From Phytohabitans suffuscus (lineage in GTDB: Bacteria; Actinomycetota; Actinomycetes; Mycobacteriales; Micromonosporaceae): a stretch of 64,000 bases of DNA. The notes under the pieces are model-generated. The model did no database searches, had not been told where the DNA came from, and saw only the letters and a list, made by a program, of their open reading frames with translations. The first letter of the stretch is position 1, and each line of letters starts with the position of its first letter. Location of the stretch: the NCBI RefSeq assembly GCF_011764565.1, contig NZ_AP022871.1, positions 1,550,001 to 1,614,000 on the forward strand, read 5' to 3'. The translations under genes and the position numbers were made by a program. Positions 55,037 through 63,910 of the stretch are shown in pieces.

Positions 55037-56146
55037 TCAGGACACTTCGCGTGCCGCCGGCAGCCACCGTCGGGTCAGGCCACCCGAAAGGACGAGGGGT
55101 ACTCCGGCCAGAGCGAGGAGCACGGGTACCGGGAGAACGGCCGATCCCAGCCCGAACCCGGCGTACACGGCGAGGGCCGCCACCTCCTGCCCGAACCCGG
55201 CCACCGACAGCACCGTCGCCCGCGCGGGGCCCTCGATCGCGTCCTGGATCCGCGCCTCGGTGAGGATGTCGAACAGCTCCAGTACGGCGAAGCAGAGCGC
55301 GACCGCGACCATGCCGGCCGGGTGCCCGGCGTTGGCGCCGGCGGCCAGCAGCACCCCGCCGACCGCGACGGCCGCCGCCAGGCGCCCCGCCGGGACGTTC
55401 GCCCAGCGGCCGGCCAGCGCGCTCGCGGCCGCCATCGCCGCGACGGGCAGCACGAACAGCAGCGGTACCAGCGCGGTGGCGGCGCCCATGTCGCGGGCCA
55501 GGATCGGCACGTACTCGTCGATCGCGCCCATCCCGGTGACCACCGCGTAGAGCACGACGGCCCGGCTCACGGTCCGGTTGGCGCGCACCTCGGCGAGCCC
55601 GGCCCGCAGCGTCCGTACGTAGCCGCCTTCGGCGATCTCCTCGACCCGCGGCGCCTCGGGGAAGGAGAGCGCGACCGGTACCGCGGCGAGGGTGACCGCG
55701 ACGCTGGCGAGGCCGACCAGCGTGTACCCGCCGAGCAGGAACGCCGGCGCGGCCAGCGCCATCGCCACGAGCTCGGCGACCAGCGCGGTGGTCTGGGCCA
55801 GCCCGGCCGTGCGCACGTACCGGTCGGTGGCGCCCGCGGCGGCCAGCTCGTCGTAGACCAGCGCCTCGACGCTGCCGGAGGTCATCGCGGTCGACGCGCC
55901 CCACAGCACGAACCCGGCCGCGAAGGACAGGTACGAGGGGAAGAAGGTCCAGAGCGCGAAGCCGATGGCCCGGAGCACCGCCGCGACGGCCACGAGCCGG
56001 CGGCGCGAGTACGCGTCCGCCAGCGCCCCGGACGGGATCTCCAGCGTGAAGCTGACGACCGACCAGATGACGAACAGCGACGAGATCTGCGCCGTGCTGA
56101 GCCCGGAGTCAGCGAAGAGGAGCGCGTAGACCGGGTAGAGCAGCAC
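55037..56146 (-). CDS. MFS transporter, 5' end unclear
   Basis: This frame encodes about 370 residues with 11-12 helices and the MFS loop signature EIPSGALADAYSRRRLVAVA. The GTG at 56146 cuts into the first helix (LLYPVYALLFADSG). Upstream in the same frame RLCALRACTEGV looks like the natural beginning of that helix, but no start codon lies there. An ATG at 56254 is separated from it by an in-frame TGA (56225-56227). The gene may have lost its start by a point mutation or a sequence error, or may use a non-standard codon. It sits between the secreted M15-like protein and the GT2 gene. Confidence 0.7.
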   Translation of the reverse strand: MLLYPVYALLFADSGLSTAQISSLFVIWSVVSFTLEIPSGALADAYSRRRLVAVAAVLRAIGFALWTFFPSYLSFAAGFVLWGASTAMTSGSVEALVYDELAAAGATDRYVRTAGLAQTTALVAELVAMALAAPAFLLGGYTLVGLASVAVTLAAVPVALSFPEAPRVEEIAEGGYVRTLRAGLAEVRANRTVSRAVVLYAVVTGMGAIDEYVPILARDMGAATALVPLLFVLPVAAMAAASALAGRWANVPAGRLAAAVAVGGVLLAAGANAGHPAGMVAVALCFAVLELFDILTEARIQDAIEGPARATVLSVAGFGQEVAALAVYAGFGLGSAVLPVPVLLALAGVPLVLSGGLTRRWLPAAREVS

Positions 56147-56295
56147 GCCCTCGGTGCAGGCGCGCAGGGCGCAGAGCCGCCAGGTGACGCCGCTGGCGCT
56201 GGCGAGGCTGGTGGCGGCGGGGCGTCAAGCGGGGTGGCGGGTGGGCTCGACCATGCGGCAACCGTGCCACCGCGTGATCGAGCCCGTCAACGCCT

Positions 56296-57303
56296 TTAGC
56301 TGATGACCGATAGATGTACGTGGTTCGTGTGCAGCTCACTGGGTCCGCAGCAGCCGCTGTACGACTTCCAACCGCTGCTGGGCAGCCAGATCTGGCGGAA
56401 CCAGATCACGTAGAGCACGCCCAGCCGGCTCGCGTTGTTGACATAGAACCTGGCCAGGTTGTTGCCGTACGTCCTGGCCGCACCGCTGGCCGTGCCGCCG
56501 AAGATGTTGTCGGCGTCGACCGCGAAGTCGCAGGCCTTCCCTTCCGGATGCTCGCCGGAAGAGCCGTCGCGGTAGCAGGAGAGGAAGATGTTGAAGCCCG
56601 CCGCCTTGGCCTGCTTGTAGGCGTGGGACAGGCGCGGGGTGATGCACCCCTGCTTGGAGGTCGGGTCAGGGCGGATCGTGCACCCGGAGCCGCCGGTGAA
56701 CCGTGCGGCCACCGCGGTGGCGCCGCTGCCGACGGGTGGGCCGCTGGCGTTCTCGCCGCCGCCGGCCTCCTTCAGCGCGGTCTCCGCCTGCGTCTTGCGG
56801 GCGGCCATGACCTGCACCTGCTTCTGCTGCTCGCGGATCTCGCCGTCGATGGCGAGCTTGGCGCGGGCCGCCTCGTCCTTGGTGTCGATCAGGTCGCGGA
56901 GCTTCTTGTCCTCGGTCGCCGCCACCGCGTCGAGTGCCGCCGCCCGGTCGATGAAGCCCTCCGGGGAGGTGCTGTTGAGCATCGCGGAGATGGGGCCGAG
57001 CCGGCCGCGGCGGTATGCCACGTTGGCCACCTCGCCGATCATCTCGGTCTTGACGACCAGGTCGCGCTCAAGCTGGGCCAGCTGGGCGGTGAGCTCCTGC
57101 TGGCGCTTCTTGGAGCTGTTCAGGGTGTTCTGCGCCGCGAGGAAGCCCTTGGTGGCCGTGTCGAGCTGCTTGCGCAGGGTGGCGGTGCCGCCCTCGTCGT
57201 CGGTGGGTGCGGCGGCCGCCGGCTCCGCGGGTAAGCCGATCAGCGCGAACGCGGCGGCGAACAGCACCGCGACGAGGCTGACCCGGCTGCGGGCATGAGC
57301 CAT
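56296..57303 (-). CDS. secreted coiled-coil protein with M15-like (VldE/ARB_07466-type) C-terminal domain
   Basis: This 335-residue protein has a Sec signal peptide (VAVLFAAAFALIGL, cleavage after AAAA near residue 32) and two coiled-coil stretches (about 40-95 and 130-180, QQELTAQLAQLERDL). A C-terminal domain follows with HPEGKACDFAVD and HTNHVHLSV, whose His/Asp pattern resembles M15-type zinc peptidases and the ARB_07466 family. It probably remodels or binds peptidoglycan. Its leader holds a c-di-AMP riboswitch, as is known for many actinobacterial cell-wall hydrolase genes. GGAAGG lies 6-7 bases before ATG 57303. Confidence 0.85.
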   Translation of the reverse strand: MAHARSRVSLVAVLFAAAFALIGLPAEPAAAAPTDDEGGTATLRKQLDTATKGFLAAQNTLNSSKKRQQELTAQLAQLERDLVVKTEMIGEVANVAYRRGRLGPISAMLNSTSPEGFIDRAAALDAVAATEDKKLRDLIDTKDEAARAKLAIDGEIREQQKQVQVMAARKTQAETALKEAGGGENASGPPVGSGATAVAARFTGGSGCTIRPDPTSKQGCITPRLSHAYKQAKAAGFNIFLSCYRDGSSGEHPEGKACDFAVDADNIFGGTASGAARTYGNNLARFYVNNASRLGVLYVIWFRQIWLPSSGWKSYSGCCGPSELHTNHVHLSVIS

Positions 57304-57321
57304 CAACCATCCTTCCAGTCA

Positions 57322-57435
57322 GCCGCCTACCGAGTTAGCTGACGGGTTCGGGACGGAAGTCTCCCTACCGCTCGCGCGGATTCACCCCAGTGGATCGGTG
57401 GTTCCCCGGCTCGCCCGAGGGCGACTCGGCGGCGA
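57322..57435 (-). ncRNA. c-di-AMP riboswitch (ydaO/yuaA type)
   Basis: The minus strand carries the conserved blocks of this class in order. The P1 5' strand GCCGCCGAGT (57424-57433) is followed by GAGCCGGGGAACCAC, GGGGTGAATCCGCGCGAG, CGGTAGGGAGACTTCCGTCC, GAACCCGTCAGCTAACTCGG and the P1 3' strand GGCGGC (57322-57327). It ends about 18 bases before the ATG of the secreted M15-like gene, with the ribosome site between. In actinobacteria c-di-AMP binding to this RNA turns cell-wall hydrolase genes off. Boundaries are approximate. Confidence 0.9.
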
Positions 57436-57471
57436 CCAACACCGGCGCCGGGGGGCGCCGCCTGGCGTTGG
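57436..57471 (-). terminator. hairpin between the CDF gene and the riboswitch
   Basis: CCAACACC (57436-57443) pairs with GGCGTTGG (57464-57471, one G-T pair), with an inner GGCGCC stem. It lies 85 bp beyond the CDF stop and just 5' of the riboswitch, so it probably ends the CDF transcript. Confidence 0.45.
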
Positions 57472-57556
57472 CCGGAGCCGAGAATAGCGGCTTTCCATCG
57501 ATGTGCCCACTGTTGCACCGATCGTGACGAATCAAGTACGCCCTGCTCAGAGCCTT

Positions 57557-58528
57557 TTACCACCCGGCCGGGTGACAGTCGCCCGGCCTCGGCTCCACCT
57601 GGAGGGTGGCGTGCCCGATGTCGAAGTCGTCGTGCAGCGCCTCGCGGGCGGCCACCAACACCGGCCCCACCTGCGCGGACTCGTCCAGGGTGAGGTGCGC
57701 GGAGGCGACGTCCATGCCCGAGGTCAGGGTCCACACGTGCAGGTCGTGCACGTCGCACACGCCGGGCACGGAGGCCAGCCGCCGCTGCACCGCGGTGACG
57801 TCGAGGTGCTCGGGTGCCGCCTGGACCAGGATGCGCACGGCCGCCCGGGCCAGCCGCCAGGTGCGCGGCAGGATGAACAGGCCGACCGCGACCGCGACGA
57901 TCGGGTCCGCGTACGCCCAGCCGGTCAGCCCGATCACGGCGGCGGCGACGATCACGCCGACCGAGCCGAGCAGGTCGCCGAGCACCTCCAGGTAGGCGCC
58001 GCGCACGTTGAGGCTCTCCCGCGCACCCGAGCGCAGCAGCCAGAACGCGACGATGTTGGCGAGCAGGCCGGCGACCGCGACCACGAGCATCGGGCCGGCG
58101 GGCACGTGGGGCGGGTCGCCGAAGCGGCGCACCGCCTCGACCAGCACGTAGATCGCCACGCCGAAGAGCAGGACGGCGTTGGCGAGCGCGGCGAGGACCT
58201 CAAGGCGGTACAGCCCGAAGGTGCGCTGCGGGTCGCCGGCCACCTTCGACGCCGCTCGGCCCGCCGGGGCCGCCCCCTCGACGCCGTCGCGGGCCGGCCC
58301 CGCGGCGGCGGTCGCGGCCCAGATCGCGGCGAGCGCCATGCCGATGCCGAGCACGTCGGTGAACATGTGGCCGGCGTCGGAGAGCAGGGCCAGCGAGCCG
58401 GTGATCAGCGCCGCCACCGCCTCGACCACCATGAAGACCGCGAGCAGAGCGAAGGCGGCCCACAGCCGTCCGCGGTGGCGCTCCCCCGCGCTGGCGGCCG
58501 CCGTCCCGTGGTCGTGTCCAGCACCCAT
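57557..58528 (-). CDS. cation diffusion facilitator (CDF) metal exporter
   Basis: This 323-residue protein has six helices, with the metal-site motif LLSDAGHMFTDVLG (DxxxD pair with His) in helix 2, ARESLNVRGAYLEVLGDLLG in helix 5, and a C-terminal cytoplasmic domain (VCDVHDLHVWTLTSGMDVAS). The N-terminus is histidine-rich (GAGHDHG). It resembles CzcD/ZitB-type exporters of zinc, cadmium or cobalt. ATG 58528 has no ribosome site; a good promoter ends 8 bases before it, which suggests a leaderless mRNA. Confidence 0.93.
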   Translation of the reverse strand: MGAGHDHGTAAASAGERHRGRLWAAFALLAVFMVVEAVAALITGSLALLSDAGHMFTDVLGIGMALAAIWAATAAAGPARDGVEGAAPAGRAASKVAGDPQRTFGLYRLEVLAALANAVLLFGVAIYVLVEAVRRFGDPPHVPAGPMLVVAVAGLLANIVAFWLLRSGARESLNVRGAYLEVLGDLLGSVGVIVAAAVIGLTGWAYADPIVAVAVGLFILPRTWRLARAAVRILVQAAPEHLDVTAVQRRLASVPGVCDVHDLHVWTLTSGMDVASAHLTLDESAQVGPVLVAAREALHDDFDIGHATLQVEPRPGDCHPAGW

Positions 58529-58536
58529 GGGGCCAA

Positions 58537-58565
58537 AATATATGCTGACATTGCTATGTATGCAA
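58537..58565 (-). promoter_or_regulatory. sigma-70-type promoter of the CDF gene
   Basis: On the minus strand TTGCAT (58560-58565) and TATATT (58537-58542) are separated by 17 bp. The -10 box ends 8 bases before the ATG, so transcription should start at or within a base or two of the start codon. This AT-rich patch also contains short inverted repeats such as ATGC/GCAT that could bind a metal-dependent repressor. Confidence 0.55.
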
Positions 58566-58685
58566 ACATGGCATTGGGAATCAGTGTCAACGCTGTGACT
58601 GGTGTTGTTTCCTGAGCCAGCTTCGAACCGTCCGGCAAAGATGTGCGTGGATCCGGATGTGGACCGATCACAGGGAGTACCCATC

Positions 58686-59612
58686 GTGCTGACCAGACGA
58701 GCCCTGATCACCTCATCAGCCGCCGCGGCCCTCACCGCGGCCACGCTCACCGTCCCCGGCGCCGCCAGCGCCCACGGCTCCAGCCACAAGCGCTTTCCCG
58801 CCTCGTTCCCGCTGCCGAACGCGTTCCAGCCCGAGGGCATCGCGATCGGCCGCGCGCCGTTCGCCTACCTCGGCTCCCTCGCCAACGGCGACATCTACCG
58901 CGCCAGCCTCGCCACCGGCCGTGGCGAGATCATCTCCAAGGGCCCCGGCACCCCGTCGGTCGGCCTGAAGATCGACGACCGCGGGCGCCTCTTCGTCGCC
59001 GGCGGCGCCGCCGGCAACGGCCGCGTGGTCGACGCGCACAGCGGCCGCGTCCTGGCGTCGTGGACGTTCGCGACCGCTCCCACGTTCGTCAACGACGTCG
59101 TGCTGACCCCCAAGGGGGCGTTCTTCACCGACTCCAACCAGCCGTTCCTCTACAAGGTGCCGCTGAGCCTGCGCGGCGAGCCGGTCCGGCTCCCGCTCAC
59201 CGGCGACCTCGTCTACGGCGCCGGCTTCAACGTCAACGGCATCGCCCGCACCCCGGACGGCCGCGGCCTGCTGGTCGTGCAGTCCAACACCGCGAGCCTC
59301 TTCCACGTCGACCCGGACACCGGCGTGACCAGGGCGGTCGACCTCGGCGGCTACGCGCTGACCAACGGCGACGGCCTGCTCACCGTCGGCCGCACGCTGT
59401 ACGTCGTGCAGAACCGCTCCAACCAGGTCGCCGTCTTCACCCTCGACAAGCGCGGCCTGAGCGGGCGGCTGACCGGCACCCGCACCAACCCCGCCTTCGA
59501 CGTGCCGACCACCGTGGCGGCCTTCGGCGACCGGCTCTACCTGCCGAACGCCCGCTTCGGCGTGACCGTCACGCCCGACACCACGTACAGCGTCAACTCG
59601 GTCAAGCGCTGA
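58686..59612 (+). CDS. secreted SMP-30/beta-propeller-like protein
   Basis: This 308-residue protein has a twin-arginine-like signal (TRRALITSSAAAALTAATL, cleavage near GAASA). A propeller-type repeat region follows: PEGIAIGRAPFAYLGSLANG, GLKIDDRGRLFVAGG, NDVVLTPKGAFFTDSN, GIARTPDGRGLLVVQS, then FGDRLYLPNARFG. It resembles the SMP-30/gluconolactonase superfamily; enzymatic activity is not established. GTG 58686 has GGGAG 8 bases upstream. Its end overlaps the convergent HelR gene by 11 bp. Confidence 0.85.
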   Translation: MLTRRALITSSAAAALTAATLTVPGAASAHGSSHKRFPASFPLPNAFQPEGIAIGRAPFAYLGSLANGDIYRASLATGRGEIISKGPGTPSVGLKIDDRGRLFVAGGAAGNGRVVDAHSGRVLASWTFATAPTFVNDVVLTPKGAFFTDSNQPFLYKVPLSLRGEPVRLPLTGDLVYGAGFNVNGIARTPDGRGLLVVQSNTASLFHVDPDTGVTRAVDLGGYALTNGDGLLTVGRTLYVVQNRSNQVAVFTLDKRGLSGRLTGTRTNPAFDVPTTVAAFGDRLYLPNARFGVTVTPDTTYSVNSVKR

Positions 59613-61701
59613 GGGTCACCAGGCGCTGGGTGGCCCGCGACAGGGCCACGTAGAGCGTCCGTGCGCCGGCGTCGGTCCTTATCTCCTCCGGCGAGATGAG
59701 GACCACGCCGTCGTACTCCATGCCCTTGGCCTGCAGGCTCGTCACCACCTGGAGGCGGTCGGTGGGCAGGCCGGCCACCCACCCGGCCACCTCGTCGCGG
59801 CGGGGCACCGGCGTGATCACACCGACCGTCCCCTCCACGTCGGCGAGCAGCCGCTGCGCCGCCGCGCGGGTCGCGGCCGGTAGGTCGGCGGCGGCGACCG
59901 TCAGCTCCTCCGGCGGCACCCCGGTCGAGCGCACCGCACGCGGCAGCGCGATGTCCGGCGACACCTCGCGGATCACCTTGGCCGCCACCGCGAAGATCTC
60001 CGCCGAGTTGCGGTAGTTGGTGGTCAGCGTGAAGTCGTTGCGCCGCCGGCCGCCCAGCGCCTTGTCGCGGGCGCGGGCCAGCTCGCCCGGGTCGCCGGTC
60101 CAGGCGCTCTGCGCGGGGTCGCCGACCACGGTCCACGAGGCGAGCCGCCCGCGCCGGCCCAGCATCCGCCACTGCATCGGCGATACGTCCTGCGACTCGT
60201 CGACGACCACGTGCGCGTACTCGCGGTAGTCGTCCGGGCGCTGGACGGCGGCGGCGCGGGCGGCGCGCTGCCGGTCCGCGTACGTGCTCACCTCGCGCAC
60301 GCCGTCGGCCACGTGGAACGGGTCGCGCTGCCGCTTGGGCGGCTGGGGCGGGCGGCCGAGCATCTCGTCCAGCTCGTCCAGGAGCGCCACGTCGGCGACG
60401 GTGGGGTCGCCGGGGACGAAGGCGCCGCGCAGCAGCTCGATCTCCGCGCCGCTGAGGATCCCGCCCGCGTACGACCGCAGCCGCCCCGGGTCGGCGAGCC
60501 AGGCCAGCACGTGCCGGGGCGCCAGCCGGGGCCACCACGCCTTGAGGAACTCGCGGAAGTCGGGGTGCTCGGACAGCTCGTCCTCGAAGTTGACCTGCTC
60601 CGTCAGCCCCCGGATGCGGTTGCGCTGGGCCTGCGCCCACAGGGCGTCGAAGAGCCCGTCGATGCCGGCCCGGCGCACCTCGTTGCGGCGGGCGCCGCGG
60701 GGCAGCGCGCGGGCGCGGATCGCGTCCAGCTCGGGGCGGGTGAGGCGGAGCAGGTCGCCGCGGTACAGCAGGCGCAGCTCGGTGGGGCCGCCCGGCACCG
60801 CGTCGCGGACCGCCCGCTCCAGCACCCGGCGCATGCGCAGCGAGCCCTTGACCGAGGCGACCGTGGTCGGGTCGGTGCGGGTGGCGCTCACGCCCTCCAC
60901 GATCGAGCCGAGCGAGTGCAGCGTGGCCGCGTCCTCGCCGAGCGACGGCAGCACGGAGGCGATGTACTGCACGAAGACCGACGACGGGCCGACGACCAGG
61001 ATGCCGCCGCCGGCGAACCGCGAGCGGTCGGAGTAGAGCAGGTACGCCGCGCGGTGCAGCGCCACCGCCGTCTTGCCGGTGCCCGGACCGCCCGACACGA
61101 TCGTGACGCCCGAGGCGGCCGAGCGGATCGCCTGGTCCTGCTCGCGCTGGATGGTGGCGACGATGTCGCGCATGCCCCGGCCGGTGGCGCGGGCCAGCGT
61201 GGCCAGCAGCGCGCCGTCGCCGACCACCCGCATGCCCTCCGGCGCGGCCTCCGGGTCGAGCAGGTCGTCCTCGATGTTGGTGACCTTCTCGCCGCTCGAC
61301 TGGATCATGCGGCGGCGCACCACGCCCCGCGGGTCGGCGGCCGTGGCCTGGTAGAACGCGGCCGCGGCGGGCGCCCGCCAGTCGATGACGAGCGGCTCGG
61401 CGTCCTCCGCGCGCACGCCCAGCCGGCCGACGTGCAGCACCTGGCCCCCGCGCAGGTCGAGGCGGCCGAAGACCAGGCCCTCGTGCTCGGCGTCCAGCGC
61501 GTGCCGCCGGCGGGCGGCGTGGAAGACCATCGCGTCCCGCTCGACCAGCGCGCCGAAGTTGCCCACCCGGGCGAGGCGGTAGCCGTCCTTCTCCGCCCGG
61601 GCCGCGGCCTGCCGGAGCTCGGCCAGCCGGGCGTACACCCGGTCGACGTGGCGCTGCTCGGCGGCGATCTCCTGCTGAAGGGTGGTGGCGGCGTCGGTCA
61701 A
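59602..61701 (-). CDS. helR: RNA polymerase recycling motor ATPase, HelR/HelD type
   Basis: This 699-residue superfamily-1 helicase-like ATPase has an N-terminal coiled coil (residues 1-60) for insertion into RNA polymerase, Walker A VSGGPGTGKTAVALHRAAYL near 205, Walker B VVVDESQDVSPMQWRMLG near 510, and QAKGMEYDGVVLI and YVALSRATQRLV at the C-terminus. Actinobacterial HelR dislodges stalled or rifamycin-bound RNA polymerase and can give rifampicin tolerance. It opens with TTG 61701 behind GGGAG. I do not see a canonical rifamycin-associated element upstream. Confidence 0.85.
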   Translation of the reverse strand: MTDAATTLQQEIAAEQRHVDRVYARLAELRQAAARAEKDGYRLARVGNFGALVERDAMVFHAARRRHALDAEHEGLVFGRLDLRGGQVLHVGRLGVRAEDAEPLVIDWRAPAAAAFYQATAADPRGVVRRRMIQSSGEKVTNIEDDLLDPEAAPEGMRVVGDGALLATLARATGRGMRDIVATIQREQDQAIRSAASGVTIVSGGPGTGKTAVALHRAAYLLYSDRSRFAGGGILVVGPSSVFVQYIASVLPSLGEDAATLHSLGSIVEGVSATRTDPTTVASVKGSLRMRRVLERAVRDAVPGGPTELRLLYRGDLLRLTRPELDAIRARALPRGARRNEVRRAGIDGLFDALWAQAQRNRIRGLTEQVNFEDELSEHPDFREFLKAWWPRLAPRHVLAWLADPGRLRSYAGGILSGAEIELLRGAFVPGDPTVADVALLDELDEMLGRPPQPPKRQRDPFHVADGVREVSTYADRQRAARAAAVQRPDDYREYAHVVVDESQDVSPMQWRMLGRRGRLASWTVVGDPAQSAWTGDPGELARARDKALGGRRRNDFTLTTNYRNSAEIFAVAAKVIREVSPDIALPRAVRSTGVPPEELTVAAADLPAATRAAAQRLLADVEGTVGVITPVPRRDEVAGWVAGLPTDRLQVVTSLQAKGMEYDGVVLISPEEIRTDAGARTLYVALSRATQRLVTLSA

Positions 61702-61774
61702 GTTACGGGGCTCCCGGGAGAAAGTGCGGCGCCTGGCGTTGCGAGGCCAGACAAGGGTACGCGCCGGTAGCCCG

Positions 61775-62680
61775 TCATGCCTTCCGGTGGCGGTCCCGGG
61801 CGGCCCGGACGACGTCCAGCAGCGCCTCGGTGACCACGTCCGGGCGCTCCAGCATCAGCATGTGACCCGCGTCCGGGCAGATCGTGAGCGCCGCGCCGGG
61901 CAGCGCCTTGGCGATCGACAGCGCGCAGACCGGCGGGGTGAGGCGGTCGCGCTCGCCGACCAGTACGGCGGTCGGCACGGCCGGCAGCGCGGCGAGCGTG
62001 TCCAGGCGGGCCTGCGCACCGACCGAGGGGCGGAAGCCGCCGATCGAGCTGAGCGAGGCGCGGGCGACCGCCTTCGTCGTGAGCAGTACGTCCGCCGGGT
62101 CGCACGGGTGCCCGAACAGCAGCCAGCGCAGGCTCGGCCGGAGCGCCAGCGCGAACGCCCGGTGCGGCCGCCAGCCGCCGAGCCGGGCGAGCACCTGGGC
62201 GCTGGTCATCTCGGCCACCCGGACGAGCTGGGCGACCGGCTGCGGCAGCCCGTACACCGTGTGGGTGTGCCCCTCGGCCGTGGTGCTGAGGAGGAGGAGC
62301 CCGGCGACCCGCTCGGCGAAGTCCGCCGGGTGCCGGTGGGCGTACTCCATGATCGTCATCCCGCCGAGGGAGTGCCCGGCGAGCACGACCGGTCCGGCGG
62401 GCGCCACCGCGCGCAGCACCTCGGCCAGGTCGTCACCGAGCCGGTCGAGCGTGGCCGTGCTCCGCTCGACGCCGCCGGAACGGCCGTGGCCGCGCGCGTC
62501 GTACGTGACCACGCGAGCCACCTCGGCGAGCGGCCGGACCTGGCGATGCCACGTGCGGCCGTCGAGGACCCAGCCGTGCAGCAGCACGATCGTGACCGGG
62601 GCGCCGGGCGGACCGGCGGTGCGCAGGTGCAGTCGGGGGCCGTCCGAAAGCCGGATCTCGGCCTGCTCGACTGTTGTCAT
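61775..62680 (-). CDS. alpha/beta hydrolase
   Basis: This 301-residue alpha/beta-hydrolase-fold protein has the oxyanion segment VLLHGWVLDGRTWHRQ near residue 35, nucleophile elbow VVLAGHSLGGMTIMEYA near 100 and the catalytic histidine region ICPDAGHMLMLERPD near 275. The acid in VLVGERDRLTPP completes the triad. There is no signal peptide. The substrate cannot be told. ATG 62680 begins the conserved part. Confidence 0.9.
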   Translation of the reverse strand: MTTVEQAEIRLSDGPRLHLRTAGPPGAPVTIVLLHGWVLDGRTWHRQVRPLAEVARVVTYDARGHGRSGGVERSTATLDRLGDDLAEVLRAVAPAGPVVLAGHSLGGMTIMEYAHRHPADFAERVAGLLLLSTTAEGHTHTVYGLPQPVAQLVRVAEMTSAQVLARLGGWRPHRAFALALRPSLRWLLFGHPCDPADVLLTTKAVARASLSSIGGFRPSVGAQARLDTLAALPAVPTAVLVGERDRLTPPVCALSIAKALPGAALTICPDAGHMLMLERPDVVTEALLDVVRAARDRHRKA

Positions 62681-62743
62681 GGGCGCCTCCGTAAGTACCC
62701 ACGGGTAACAATCATGCCTCGGAAACCGCCCTAGCGCATAGCG

Positions 62744-62775
62744 AGAGGCCCCGCCACGATCGTGGCGGGGCCTCT
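62744..62775 (-). terminator. 32-bp perfect palindrome, terminator
   Basis: The sequence centred on CGATCG reads identically on both strands for 32 bp, with the left arm beginning AGAGGCCCCGCCACG. It lies 15 bp beyond the stop of the gene at 62790-63116 and so probably terminates it before the hydrolase gene. Confidence 0.7.
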
Positions 62776-62789
62776 GCCAGCTGCTGGGC

Positions 62790-63116
62790 TCAGGCCTCGA
62801 AGACGCCGGCGTCGACGAGACGCTTCTCGGTCGCGTCCCAACCGTCGCCGGGGCTGGCGGCGGCGAGCGCGACGATCTCGGCACGGATCTTGGCACCGTG
62901 GCCGGCACCCGCCAGCGCCCGGATCTCCTCGACGAACGCGTCGGAGTCGGTGCGCATGTGGATGGTCTTGCCGTTGGTCAGGTTGCGCACGTAGGCGTGC
63001 TTGCCCTTGTTGAGGGGGATCAGGTACTTGTACTCGCCGAGCACGCTCAGGGCGCCACCCGCGCCCTGGCCGGCGCGGACGGACGCGCGGGCGGTCTTGG
63101 AGGTGTTGCTCGCCAC
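62790..63116 (-). CDS. hypothetical small basic protein
   Basis: This 108-residue protein starts ASNTSKTARASVRAGQGAGG and contains YLIPLNKGKHAYVRNLTNGK, a helical acidic/alanine-rich middle and a C-terminal GDGWDATEKRLVDAGVFEA. It is soluble. I do not recognise the family. A strong palindromic terminator follows, and GGAG lies about 5 bases before ATG 63116, so it is a well-defined monocistronic gene that is probably well expressed. Confidence 0.7.
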   Translation of the reverse strand: MASNTSKTARASVRAGQGAGGALSVLGEYKYLIPLNKGKHAYVRNLTNGKTIHMRTDSDAFVEEIRALAGAGHGAKIRAEIVALAAASPGDGWDATEKRLVDAGVFEA

Positions 63117-63371
63117 GGAGGCACTCCTTGCAGGCAGGACTGAGGAAAACAGACCACAGAACTTTACCCGATACGAGGCTTGCGCTGCTCGCGCACCCGC
63201 GAGCGCTCTCCGTCACACCGCCAGTGGAAATGCGTCACGGCGGCGGGGAATTCTCTGCCTAGTTTTCCGATTCTCTGGCGCACCATCAGTCACACCAGTC
63301 ATCATGTGGGTCAACCACCCGTTTGATCGAGGTCGTAGGGGAAGACGCACCTCGCTCTCCGGGAGGTCACA

Positions 63372-63863
63372 GTGCCAACGCGTGGCGTCGTATACGTCCA
63401 CTCGACCCCGCTCGCCGTCTGTGCGCACGTCGAGTGGGCGATCGCGCGCGTCCTCACCGCGCCGGTCAACCTGCACTGGACCAGCCAGCCGGTCGAATCC
63501 GGCGCTCGCCGGGCCGAGTGCAGTTGGACCGGACGTCCGGGGACCGGCGCGGAGCTGGCTGCTGCCCTCAGGCAGTGGCCCATGATCCGTTTCGAGGTCA
63601 CCGAGGAGCCGAGCCAGGGCGTCGACGGTGAGCGCTTCATGTTCGTGCCCGGCCGCGGCCTCTTCCGCGCCACAGTCGGCGCGGCCGGCGACATCCAGCT
63701 CGGCGAAGACCGCCTGCGCAGCATCATGGAGGCCGCCCGCGCGCCGGAGGCCCTCGCCCACGCCCTCGACCGCGCGCTCGGTACGGCGTGGGACGCCGAG
63801 CTGGAGCCCTACCGCTACGCCGGCGACGGCGCACCCGTCACGCTGCTCACCAGGGTGGGCTGA
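63372..63863 (+). CDS. DUF3145 family protein
   Basis: This 163-residue protein matches DUF3145: TRGVVYVHSTPLAVCAHVEW, LHWTSQPVESGARRAECSW, MIRFEVTEEPS, and GERFMFVPGRGLFRATVGAA, ending EPYRYAGDGAPVTLL. The family is confined to actinobacteria and of unknown function. GTG 63372 lies behind GGGAGG. A 255-bp gap with no gene separates it from the divergent gene on the left. Confidence 0.9.
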   Translation: MPTRGVVYVHSTPLAVCAHVEWAIARVLTAPVNLHWTSQPVESGARRAECSWTGRPGTGAELAAALRQWPMIRFEVTEEPSQGVDGERFMFVPGRGLFRATVGAAGDIQLGEDRLRSIMEAARAPEALAHALDRALGTAWDAELEPYRYAGDGAPVTLLTRVG

Positions 63864-63910
63864 AGGTCGTCCATTTGCCCCAGCTCGCCGGGGCTGTTCT
63901 GATAGCTGGC

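Noticed and set aside
59602..61701. Annotation as UvrD/Rep repair helicase
   Set aside because: The N-terminal coiled coil and overall length fit HelR/HelD RNA polymerase recyclers better than UvrD.
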